DNA from: Rubritepida sp.
Lineage (GTDB): Bacteria; Pseudomonadota; Alphaproteobacteria; Acetobacterales; Acetobacteraceae
Assembly (NCBI GenBank): GCA_028291485.1
Contig: JAQGHZ010000022.1
Coordinates: 1-7,336, forward strand
Reading direction: 5' to 3'
Length of the DNA: 7,336 bases
Positions 1-5,985 of the stretch are shown here, one piece after another. The notes beneath the pieces were generated by a model that searched no databases, was not told where the DNA came from, and saw only the letters and a program-made list of their open reading frames with translations. The position numbers and the translations under genes are program-made. Position 1 is the stretch's first letter. Each line of letters starts with the position of its first letter.

Positions 1-32
1 GCGATGAACGAGGACCGGCGGTTCGGTGCCGC
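1..32. other. Sequence just downstream of rne
   Basis: Only 32 bases follow the rne stop before the window edge. In the rne direction they read as GC-rich sequence with a weak short dyad (GGCACCGAACCGCC) and no T-run, so I cannot call a terminator. Confidence 0.4.
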
Positions 33-2867
33 TCATCGCTTCCACCATCCACCACGGCGGGGCGCGGCCGCGGCCGCTTCCTCCACCGTCTTGGGCTGGA
101 TGGCCGGACCGATCACGACCTCGGCCAACGGCTCGGGCTTCGGCGGCGCGGCGCCACCGACCGGCTCGGGGACGGGGGCGGGCTTCGCTGGCTTGGCCGC
201 AACCGGCTCAGCGGCCACGGGCTCAGCGATTACGGGCTCAGCGATTACCGGCTCTGGGGCGACGGCGTCTGCGGCAACCGGCTCGGCTGCCGCGACCGGC
301 TCCGCCATCGCGACGGGCGCGGCCTCGATCGCCTCGACCTTGGGCACCGCCTCGGCAGCCGGCGCAGGGGACGGCTCCACCGGCGCCACCACGACGGGGC
401 GCGGGACGAGCGCGGCTTCGGCGGCGGCCTCGGCCGCCTCCATGGCCGCGATCAGGCTGTCCGACGTATTGGCATAGGGATCGGCGGGCGTCGGACCGGC
501 ATAGCCGACCGGCGCCTGGACGGCAGGCGCTTCAGGTGCCTGCTCGGTCGCGGGGCCTTCCCCCTCGCGCCGGCGGCGGCCACCGCGACGGCCGCGGCGA
601 CGGCGCGCCGACTCGTCGCTCTCGGCAGGTTCTGCCTCGGCATCGGCCTCCGCGGGCACCGAATCCTCGGCTTCCACCTCCGTCTCGGAGGCGCCCTCGG
701 CCGGCGCTTCGGCGCCTTCCTCGGCGCCTTCCCCACGCTCCGGCCCGCCTTCACGGCGGCCACGGCCGCGACGGCGGCGGCGCGGGCGGCGGGCCCGCTC
801 CTCCTCCGTCATCCCGGCCTCGGACGCGTCCGAGGCTTCGGCGGCTTCGGCCTCCTCGACCTCCTCCGTCGCGGCCTCTTCCTCGGCGGCATAGTCCATG
901 CGCAGCGCGGCGGGGCGGCTGTCCTCGATCGGCGCGGGCGGCGCCTTGCTGCGCTCGATGCGCGTCTCGGCGCCGTGCAGCGTGTCGTCCGGATCGAACA
1001 GCACGGTCACGCCCCAGCGGTTCTCGATATCCGCGAGCCGGTCACGCTTCTTGTTCAACAGGTAGAGCGCGGCGGCCGACGTCACGCGCACGGTGATCTC
1101 GGCGGCGCGGCGCTTGGCGCATTCCTCCTCGACGGCGCGGAGCACGGCCAGCGCGCTGCTTTCCAGCCCGCGGACCGTGCCGCGGCCCAGGCAATGCGGG
1201 CAGGTGACGAAGGTCGTCTCGGCCAGGGACGGGCGCAGGCGCTGGCGGGACAGCTCCAGCAGGCCGAAATGGCTGATGCGGCCGACCTGGATGCGCGCGC
1301 GGTCGGTCCGCAGCGCGTCCTTCATCCGCTTCTCCACCATCGCGTTATGGCGATTGGAGTCCATGTCGATGAAGTCGATGACGATCAGGCCCGCGAGGTC
1401 GCGCAGGCGAAGCTGGCGCGCGATCTCCTCGGCCGCCTCGAGGTTGGTGCGGAGCGCAGTGTCCTCGATGCTGCGCTCGCGCGTCGAGCGGCCGGAGTTC
1501 ACGTCGATGGCGACCAGCGCCTCGGTCTGGTTGATGACGAGGTAGCCGCCCGAGCGGAGCTGGCAGTTCGGCTCGTGCATCGCATCGAGCTGCGCCTCGG
1601 CCTGGTAGCGCGAGAAGAGCGGCACCGTGCCGTCGCGATACGCCTGGATCTTGCGGGCGTGCTCGGGCATCAGCATGCGCATGAACTCGCGCGCCTGGCT
1701 GTAGGCCGCGTCACCCTCGACGATGATCTCATCCATGTCGCGGGCATAGCCGTCGCGGATGGAGCGCTTGATGAGGTCGGCTTCCTCGTAGATCAGCGCC
1801 GGCGCCGTGCTGGCCAGGGTGCGCTCGCGGATGTCGTCCCAGAGGCGCAGCAGGTACTCGCAGTCGCGCCGGATCTCGGGCTTCGGCCGCTGGGCGCCCG
1901 CCGTGCGGACGATGAGCGACATGCCGTGCGGCATCTCCAGCTCGTCGATCACCTCGCGCAGGCGGCGGCGGTCGGAGCTGGAGGTGATCTTGCGGGAGAC
2001 GCCGCCCCCGCGCGGGCTGTTGGGCATCAGCACGGAGAAGCGGCCGGCGAGCGAGATATAGGTGGTGAGCGCCGCGCCCTTGGTGCCGCGCTCCTCCTTC
2101 ACGACCTGGATGAGGAGGACCTGCCGGCGGCGGATGACCTCCTGGATCTTGTAGTTGCGCAGGAAGCGCGGGGTCGAGCGGCGCTCGCGGCGTTCCTCCT
2201 GGTCCGCCTCGGCCTCGGCCTCGGATTCGCTGCCGGACTCGCCGAGCGTCTCGGGCGGCGGCGCGTCGGAGGGGGGCAGGATCTCGACGCGACCGTTCTC
2301 GTCGTCGCCCCCATCGGAGGCCTCGATGGATTCGGACTGCCCCTGGGATTCGAGCTGCGCGACGATGTCGGCTTCCATCTCCTCCGGCGAAGGCTGCTCG
2401 GAGGTCAGCTCCTCCGGGAGGGCCTCGGGGAGTTCCTCCGCGGGGGGCTCCTCGCCGGCGGCCTCGCCCCCCCCTGCTTCGATCCGGGCGACGCGAACCG
2501 CCTGGGCGGCGGCGCGGGCGGCCTGGGCCTGGGCCCGGCGCTCCTCGTCGCGCGCCTCGGCCTCGGCTTCCTCGCGGGCCTCGGCCTCCTGGGCCTCGAT
2601 CAGCCGCTGACGGTCGGCAACGGGGATCTGGTAGTAGTCGGGGTGGATCTCGCCGAAGGCCAGGAAGCCGTGGCGGTTGCCGCCGTATTCCACGAAGGCG
2701 GCCTGGAGGCTCGGCTCCACGCGGACGACGCGGGCGAGGTAGATATTGCCCTTGAGAGGCAGCCGGTTGGCCGCCTCCAGGTCGAATTCATCGACGCGAT
2801 GGCCGTCCATAACGACGACCCGGGTCTCTTCCGGGTGGGCCGCGTCGATCAACATGCGCTTGGTCAT
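33..2867 (-). CDS. rne: Ribonuclease E (Rne/Rng family), degradosome scaffold endoribonuclease
   Basis: This is a 944-residue RNase E, the essential endonuclease that starts mRNA decay and processes rRNA and tRNA precursors. The N-terminus (MTKRMLIDAAHPEETRVV) matches the family start, so the ATG at 2867 is chosen; the frame stays open 140 codons further upstream without family similarity. GGAG at 2878-2881 lies 10 bases before it. The S1 domain is split: its first part is about residues 38-80 and its second about 239-282, separated by a charged Glu/Ala/Arg insertion that looks coiled-coil and then acidic. The 5'-sensor pair is R321-T322 in LIVRTAG. Metal-binding aspartates align with E. coli D303 and D346 as D455 (AIDVNSGR) and D498 (VIDFIDM). 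The Zn-link cysteines are C556 and C559 (TCPHC). After about residue 640 the protein is a disordered scaffold with Arg-rich RNA-binding patches (691-706, 755-767), an Ala-rich helix (803-820), EPV repeats and a terminal GGWWKR. GWW at the C-terminus is the PNPase-binding motif known in Caulobacter RNase E. The stop is TGA at 33-35. Identity is very secure; the degradosome partners are inferred. Confidence 0.97.
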   Translation of the reverse strand: MTKRMLIDAAHPEETRVVVMDGHRVDEFDLEAANRLPLKGNIYLARVVRVEPSLQAAFVEYGGNRHGFLAFGEIHPDYYQIPVADRQRLIEAQEAEAREEAEAEARDEERRAQAQAARAAAQAVRVARIEAGGGEAAGEEPPAEELPEALPEELTSEQPSPEEMEADIVAQLESQGQSESIEASDGGDDENGRVEILPPSDAPPPETLGESGSESEAEAEADQEERRERRSTPRFLRNYKIQEVIRRRQVLLIQVVKEERGTKGAALTTYISLAGRFSVLMPNSPRGGGVSRKITSSSDRRRLREVIDELEMPHGMSLIVRTAGAQRPKPEIRRDCEYLLRLWDDIRERTLASTAPALIYEEADLIKRSIRDGYARDMDEIIVEGDAAYSQAREFMRMLMPEHARKIQAYRDGTVPLFSRYQAEAQLDAMHEPNCQLRSGGYLVINQTEALVAIDVNSGRSTRERSIEDTALRTNLEAAEEIARQLRLRDLAGLIVIDFIDMDSNRHNAMVEKRMKDALRTDRARIQVGRISHFGLLELSRQRLRPSLAETTFVTCPHCLGRGTVRGLESSALAVLRAVEEECAKRRAAEITVRVTSAAALYLLNKKRDRLADIENRWGVTVLFDPDDTLHGAETRIERSKAPPAPIEDSRPAALRMDYAAEEEAATEEVEEAEAAEASDASEAGMTEEERARRPRRRRRGRGRREGGPERGEGAEEGAEAPAEGASETEVEAEDSVPAEADAEAEPAESDESARRRRGRRGGRRRREGEGPATEQAPEAPAVQAPVGYAGPTPADPYANTSDSLIAAMEAAEAAAEAALVPRPVVVAPVEPSPAPAAEAVPKVEAIEAAPVAMAEPVAAAEPVAADAVAPEPVIAEPVIAEPVAAEPVAAKPAKPAPVPEPVGGAAPPKPEPLAEVVIGPAIQPKTVEEAAAAAPRRGGWWKR
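162..310 (-). repeat. EPV/AEPV tandem repeat tract in the RNase E C-terminal scaffold
   Basis: Residues about 853-902 of RNase E repeat an Ala-Glu-Pro-Val unit (AEPVAA, PEPVIAEPVIAEPVAAEPVAAKP) roughly every five residues. In DNA the clearest copy is GCTCAGCGATTAC at 221-233 and again at 236-248 on the plus strand, a 15-base period. Such Pro/Ala/Glu tracts are usually extended, disordered linkers. This one separates the Arg-rich RNA-binding patches from the terminal GWW motif. Repeat number is likely to vary between strains by slippage; that is inference. Confidence 0.75.
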
Positions 2868-2902
2868 GTGAGGAAAACTCCGCACCGCGGCGGGGCATGG
2901 CA

Positions 2903-2944
2903 GCACCCGGCCGGCGGCGGAAAAGGTGTGTGGAGTCCGGGTGC
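2903..2944 (-). promoter_or_regulatory. Stem-loop in the rne leader next to the ribosome binding site
   Basis: GCACCCGG and CCGGGTGC (2937-2944 and 2903-2910) form a perfect 8-bp GC-rich stem, ending 36 bases before the rne start codon. The 26-base loop, read in the mRNA sense, begins ACUCCACAC and also contains CCUUUUCC. The first part can pair with the rne Shine-Dalgarno region GUGCGGAGU (2877-2885) at eight of nine positions. The U-rich part is the kind of single-stranded stretch RNase E cuts. A translational switch or self-cleavage site is inference. Confidence 0.45.
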
Positions 2945-3042
2945 GGGCCGACCGGCGGCGATGTGCGTGACATGCGCTTGCGTCCTCACTCGGGAGCGCG
3001 AAAGCCCTTGTCCTGCACCGCTGGCGCGGTCGGCAGGCAACG

Positions 3043-3160
3043 GGGCGTCGCGCCCAATGGCTTACCCCCACGGATGTGCGCCCTTCACGGGCGGACGATA
3101 TTGCGGCAGGTCGGACAAGCGCGTCACGGCATGGCCAGCCTGCACCGCGGGCACGCTGGC
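3043..3160 (-). other. Cluster of three small hairpins in the middle of the rne leader
   Basis: Three inverted repeats lie close together. GGGCG/CGCCC at 3043-3047 and 3051-3055 has a three-base loop. CGCCC/GGGCG at 3079-3083 and 3089-3093 has a five-base loop. GCCAGC/GCTGGC at 3134-3139 and 3155-3160 encloses a further TGC/GCA pairing after one mismatch, giving nine pairs with a seven-base loop. Short GC stems are common by chance in such DNA, so only the third is individually notable. Together they suggest a folded leader rather than an untranscribed spacer. Confidence 0.3.
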
Positions 3161-3305
3161 GGAACCGGCAGGTCCTTTCTTCGGAGCGCGCCCCAGGAAA
3201 TGTCCATTGGGGGGCGTCCATCCGGCGGACCACGACCGGGGCTTGGCGCGAGGGCCGCGCCGACTGCCCCTGTTCCGCCCGCAGCACCTATCGCTGGGGC
3301 AAGTC

Positions 3306-3334
3306 AGCATAGGCGCCCTGGCCGACCGTCACAA
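3306..3334 (-). promoter_or_regulatory. Candidate housekeeping-sigma promoter for rne
   Basis: On the minus strand TTGTGA (3329-3334) and TATGCT (3306-3311) are separated by exactly 17 bases. Each matches four of six consensus positions for the housekeeping sigma factor. Transcription would start near 3299 and give an rne leader of about 430 nt. The ten-base word CAGGGCGCCT occurs at the upstream edge of both boxes, so the two elements sit inside a 23-base direct repeat. This is a reading by eye; alphaproteobacterial promoters tolerate weak -10 boxes, so others may exist. Confidence 0.45.
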
Positions 3335-3343
3335 GGCGCCCTG
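3311..3343. repeat. Direct repeat overlapping the rne promoter boxes
   Basis: AGGCGCCCTG occurs at 3311-3320 and again at 3334-3343 on the plus strand, a 23-base period. Each copy contains the palindrome GGCGCC. Seen from rne, one copy abuts the -35 box and the other abuts the -10 box. It could be a two-site operator or chance in GC-rich DNA. Confidence 0.4.
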
Positions 3344-3350
3344 TGGACAA
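3342..3350 (-). promoter_or_regulatory. DnaA-box-like 9-mer upstream of rne
   Basis: The minus strand reads TTGTCCACA. This is one base from the E. coli consensus TTATCCACA and identical to the form preferred by high-GC bacteria such as Streptomyces. It lies about 7 bases upstream of the candidate rne -35 box. It is a single box with no cluster, so this is not an origin; at most it may be a regulatory or titration site. Confidence 0.3.
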
Positions 3351-3361
3351 GTCGCAACCGC

Positions 3362-3374
3362 GAGGGCCGCCCTC
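3362..3374. promoter_or_regulatory. 13-bp perfect palindrome in the divergent promoter region
   Basis: GAGGGC-C-GCCCTC is a perfect six-base dyad around a single central base, about 28 bases upstream of the candidate rne -35 box. It has the size and symmetry of a dimeric repressor site, but no regulator is identified. Confidence 0.35.
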
Positions 3375-3392
3375 CCCTTTCGTTGCACAAAG

Positions 3393-3415
3393 CCCATGCT
3401 GATTGCCCGCATGGG
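3393..3415. promoter_or_regulatory. 7-bp inverted repeat upstream of the amidase
   Basis: CCCATGC (3393-3399) and GCATGGG (3409-3415) form a perfect dyad with nine bases between. It sits 70 bases before the amidase start and about 60 bases beyond the rne -35 box. It may be an operator or, if the amidase is transcribed from further upstream, a leader hairpin. It is not followed by a T-run, so a terminator is unlikely. Confidence 0.35.
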
Positions 3416-3484
3416 AAGCACGTCCTCTGGATTTTCGGGGGTCGTTCCACTAGCTTCCTGTCACCGCGATGGGGGTCGCGGTCT

Positions 3485-4318
3485 ATGGGGATTTTCGATC
3501 GCAGAGCATGGCTCGCGGCGATGGCCGGTTTGGCCATTACGCCCGTAGCCATTACGCCGGAGGCGGAGGCGCAGACCCTGGCTGCGCAGCGCCGGCGCGC
3601 GCCGCCGGCGCGCGATGTCGCGCGCCTGCCGCTGGTCCTGCTCGACCCGGGACATGGCGGGACGGATCCGGGGGCGATCGGCACCAACGGCACCCAGGAG
3701 AAGCGGATCACCCTGCCGCTGGCCTTCGAGCTCAAGCGCATGCTGGAGGTGGGCGGCCGCTGCCGCGTGGCGATGACCCGCACCAGCGACGTCTTCGTGC
3801 CGCTGGCCCGCCGCGTCGAAATCGCCCGCACCCGCGAGGCGGCCCTGCTGCTCTCCATCCATGCCGACGCCATGCCGGCCGGCCAATCCCATTCGCTGCG
3901 CGGCGCCTCGGTCTACACCGTCTCCGAGACCGCGACCGATTCCCTGGCCGCGGCGCTGGCCCGGCGCGAGAACCAGGCCGACCAGGCCGGCGGGCTGCGG
4001 CTGCCCTCCGTCTCGCCGGAGGTGCAGCGCATCCTGCTCAGCCTCATGCGGCAGGAGACGCGGGCGGGCTCCGAGCGACTGGCGCGCCTCGCGGTGAACG
4101 CCCTGGACGGCGAGGTGGCCCTGCTCAACCAGCCGCTGCGCCGCGCGCAATTCGTGGTGCTGAAGGCGCCCGACGTGCCGGCGGCGCTGGTGGAATGCGG
4201 CTTTCTCTCGAACCCGCAGGACGAGGCGCTGCTGCGCCGGGCGGACCACCGGGCGAAGGTCGCGGCGGCGCTCACCGAGGCGGTGCACGGCTTCATCGGG
4301 CGGCGGAGCTTGGCCTGA
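3485..4318 (+). CDS. amiC: N-acetylmuramoyl-L-alanine amidase (Amidase_3), exported
   Basis: This 277-residue zinc amidase cuts the bond between N-acetylmuramic acid and L-alanine in peptidoglycan and is usually needed to separate daughter cells. The zinc ligands are H57 (DPGHGG), E72 (QEKR) and H126 (SIHAD); the catalytic glutamate is E237 (VECGF). Residues about 145-200 (SETATD, then RENQAD, then ETR) match the autoinhibitory helix insertion of the AmiA/B/C group, which is relieved by EnvC/NlpD-type LytM activators. The N-terminus has DRRAWL followed by a modest hydrophobic stretch and AEAQ, consistent with Tat export, as for E. coli AmiA and AmiC. The catalytic domain starts near residue 48, leaving no room for the AMIN localisation domain of AmiB and AmiC, so in domain content it is AmiA-like; the symbol follows alphaproteobacterial usage. 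The ATG at 3485 is chosen because it gives the signal sequence; only a G-run at 3471-3475 serves as a possible ribosome site. It is divergent from rne, and 53 bases separate it from the next gene on its strand. Function is secure; the exact name is less so. Confidence 0.93.
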   Translation: MGIFDRRAWLAAMAGLAITPVAITPEAEAQTLAAQRRRAPPARDVARLPLVLLDPGHGGTDPGAIGTNGTQEKRITLPLAFELKRMLEVGGRCRVAMTRTSDVFVPLARRVEIARTREAALLLSIHADAMPAGQSHSLRGASVYTVSETATDSLAAALARRENQADQAGGLRLPSVSPEVQRILLSLMRQETRAGSERLARLAVNALDGEVALLNQPLRRAQFVVLKAPDVPAALVECGFLSNPQDEALLRRADHRAKVAAALTEAVHGFIGRRSLA

Positions 4319-4359
4319 CCCTCCGGACGGGAGTAACATACTCTCCACAATTCGACCCC

Positions 4360-4364
4360 GGAGG
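4360..4364 (+). promoter_or_regulatory. Strong Shine-Dalgarno of the ABC solute-binding protein
   Basis: GGAGG lies seven bases before the ATG at 4372 and fixes that start. The same frame is open for 301 codons upstream, through the whole amidase gene, so a longer start might be called wrongly. Confidence 0.85.
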
Positions 4365-4371
4365 GATCTCC

Positions 4372-5976
4372 ATGACGACCCAGCTCAGCCGCCGCGCCCT
4401 TGGCGCAGCCGCCGTTTCCAGCGTGATATCCCTGCCCCTGGCCGCCCCCGCCCTGGCCCAGGCGCCGGGCGATCGCGCCCTGACCATCGCCACCGGCGGC
4501 TCCATCACCTCGGTCGATCCGCATTTCTTCAACGCGGCGCCCAATTCCTCGCTCGCGCTGCACATCTTCGACGCGCTGGTGCAGCGCTCGCCGGATGCGA
4601 AGTTCCAGCCCTGCCTCGCCACCTCCTGGCGGGTGATCGAGCCCACGCTGTGGGAATTCAAGCTGCGCGAGAACGTGAAGTGGCATGACGGCCGCCCCTT
4701 CACCGCCGAGGACGTCGAATTCACCTATGGCCGCGCGCCCAACGTCCCGAACAGCCCCGGCGGCTTCGGCGGCTTCCTGCGGACCATCAAGCAGATCGAG
4801 ATCGTCGATCCGCACACCATCCGCTTTCACACCTACGCGCCCAACCCGATCCTGCCGACCGACCTTGCCGCCATCTTCATCGTGGCGAAGCACGTGGCCG
4901 AAGGCGCCGGCACCGAGGACTACAACAGCGGCAAGGCCGCCATCGGCACGGGCCCGTACAAGTTCGTCAGCTACGAGCCCAACAACCGCACCGAGCTGGT
5001 CCGCAACGACGACTACTGGGGCGGCCGCGAGCCCTGGTCGCGCGTCTCCTACCGCTTCATCGCCAATGACGCGGCGCGCTCGGCCGCGCTGCTCTCGGGC
5101 GACCTCGACATCATCGACCAGGTCGCCAGCAGCGACCTCGCCCGGCTGAAGCGCGAGCCGCGGACCTCCGTCTCCGAGACGGTCGGCCTGCGCTGCGTCT
5201 ACCTGATGCCGGACTTCTCCCGCGACGGGAACCTGCCCTTCGTCACCGACAACAACGGCCAGCCGCTGCCGACCAACCCCTTCAAGGACGTGCGCGTCCG
5301 GCAGGCGCTGACCAGCATCATCAACCGCCAGAACATCGCCGAGCGCGTCATGGAGGGCCAGGCCACGGCCACCAACCAGTGGCTGCCGCCGGGCACCTTC
5401 GGCTATGCGCCCGACGTCACGGTGCCGGTGCCCAATGTCGAGCACTCGCGCCGCCTGCTGGCCGAGGCCGGCTATCCCAACGGCTTCAAGCTGACCCTGC
5501 ACACGCCCAACGACCGCTTCCCGAACGACAGCCGCATCGCGCAGGCGATCGGGCAGTTCTGGACGCGCATCGGCGTGCAGACGCAGGTGGAGGCGGTGCC
5601 GTGGGCCAGCTTCTCCGCCCGCAGCAACCGGCAGGACTTCGCCATCCGCCTGACGAGCTGGGGCAGCACCACGGCCGAGCCCGGCTACATGCTCAGCAAC
5701 ATCATGATGACCTACAGCCGCGAGAACCGCACCGGCGCCAGCAATGCGGGCCGCTTCTCCTCGCCCGAGCTGGACCGGCTGACCAACGAGGCGGTGGCCA
5801 TCATCGACAGTGAGATGCGCGAGAAGGCGCTGCAGGACATGGTGCGCTGGGTGGCGCGCGAGGTGCCGATCATTCCGCTGGTGCAGCTCAACCACAGCTG
5901 GGCGACGAAGCGCGGGCTGACCTACGCCGCGCGGATGGACGAGCGGACCATCGCGATGGGCGTGCGGCCAGCCTGA
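4372..5976 (+). CDS. ABC transporter substrate-binding protein, family 5 (peptide/nickel/oligosaccharide type)
   Basis: This 534-residue periplasmic binding protein belongs to the SBP_bac_5 (DppA/OppA-like) family and delivers solute to an ABC importer. The N-terminus has LSRRAL, a hydrophobic run and a likely cleavage after ALAQA near residue 31. This is a Tat-like signal, and there is no lipobox cysteine. Family landmarks appear in order: a DPHFFN region near residue 50, CLATSW (81-86), WHDGRPFTAEDVEFTY (104-119), IGTGPYKF (191-198), NDDYWGG, DVRVRQAL (306-313) and AEAGYPNG. The length is normal and no frame break is seen. No permease or ATPase gene follows: the next gene converges on this one. 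It is therefore an orphan, using a transporter encoded elsewhere. Its position directly after the amidase is unusual; the 53-base gap could allow readthrough from the amidase, or hold its own promoter. The ligand cannot be told from sequence: members bind di- and oligopeptides, nickel, glutathione, sugars or opines. Confidence 0.93.
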   Translation: MTTQLSRRALGAAAVSSVISLPLAAPALAQAPGDRALTIATGGSITSVDPHFFNAAPNSSLALHIFDALVQRSPDAKFQPCLATSWRVIEPTLWEFKLRENVKWHDGRPFTAEDVEFTYGRAPNVPNSPGGFGGFLRTIKQIEIVDPHTIRFHTYAPNPILPTDLAAIFIVAKHVAEGAGTEDYNSGKAAIGTGPYKFVSYEPNNRTELVRNDDYWGGREPWSRVSYRFIANDAARSAALLSGDLDIIDQVASSDLARLKREPRTSVSETVGLRCVYLMPDFSRDGNLPFVTDNNGQPLPTNPFKDVRVRQALTSIINRQNIAERVMEGQATATNQWLPPGTFGYAPDVTVPVPNVEHSRRLLAEAGYPNGFKLTLHTPNDRFPNDSRIAQAIGQFWTRIGVQTQVEAVPWASFSARSNRQDFAIRLTSWGSTTAEPGYMLSNIMMTYSRENRTGASNAGRFSSPELDRLTNEAVAIIDSEMREKALQDMVRWVAREVPIIPLVQLNHSWATKRGLTYAARMDERTIAMGVRPA

Positions 5977-5985
5977 CTCTCCGGC

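Larger units (their letters stand above)
2868..3484. other. Divergent rne/amidase intergenic region with long rne leader
   Basis: There is no convincing gene in these 617 bases. Several frames are open on both strands, as expected at this GC content, but their translations are Arg/Pro/Gly-rich and resemble no protein family. The region holds, from right to left in the rne direction: a dyad at 3393-3415, a 13-bp palindrome at 3362-3374, a DnaA-box-like site at 3342-3350, a candidate rne promoter at 3306-3334, and a leader of about 430 nt with inverted repeats at 3134-3160, 3079-3093, 3043-3055 and 2903-2944. E. coli rne also has a long (361 nt) leader through which RNase E controls its own mRNA; a similar role here is inference. 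No clear promoter for the amidase could be picked out. Confidence 0.6.

Noticed and set aside
26..1096. A 356-codon plus-strand frame rich in Arg and Pro
   Set aside because: It is a shadow of the repetitive, Ala/Glu-rich RNase E C-terminus on the other strand.
2868..3287. A 140-residue N-terminal extension of RNase E
   Set aside because: The frame is open but the translation is Arg/Pro/Cys-rich and unlike the family, whose start is matched at 2867 with a ribosome site before it.
2897..3484. A 196-residue N-terminal extension of the amidase
   Set aside because: It would bury the signal sequence and shows no AMIN domain; the composition is that of noncoding GC-rich DNA.
975..3548. An 857-codon open frame on the plus strand
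   Set aside because: It lies antisense to the catalytic part of rne, is rich in Ala, Gly, Arg, Leu and His without any family motif, and is explained by the codon bias of the real gene at high GC.
4331..4343. GAGTA-ACA-TACTC dyad between the amidase and the ABC binding protein
   Set aside because: A five-base stem with a three-base loop and no T-run is too weak to call a terminator or operator alone.
3469..4371. A fusion protein joining a new N-terminal domain to the ABC binding protein
   Set aside because: The open frame is a frame-shifted shadow of the amidase; a strong Shine-Dalgarno and a signal peptide mark the start at 4372.
3913..5895. A 660-codon minus-strand frame across the amidase and ABC binding protein
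   Set aside because: It is antisense to two clear genes and has no recognisable domain.
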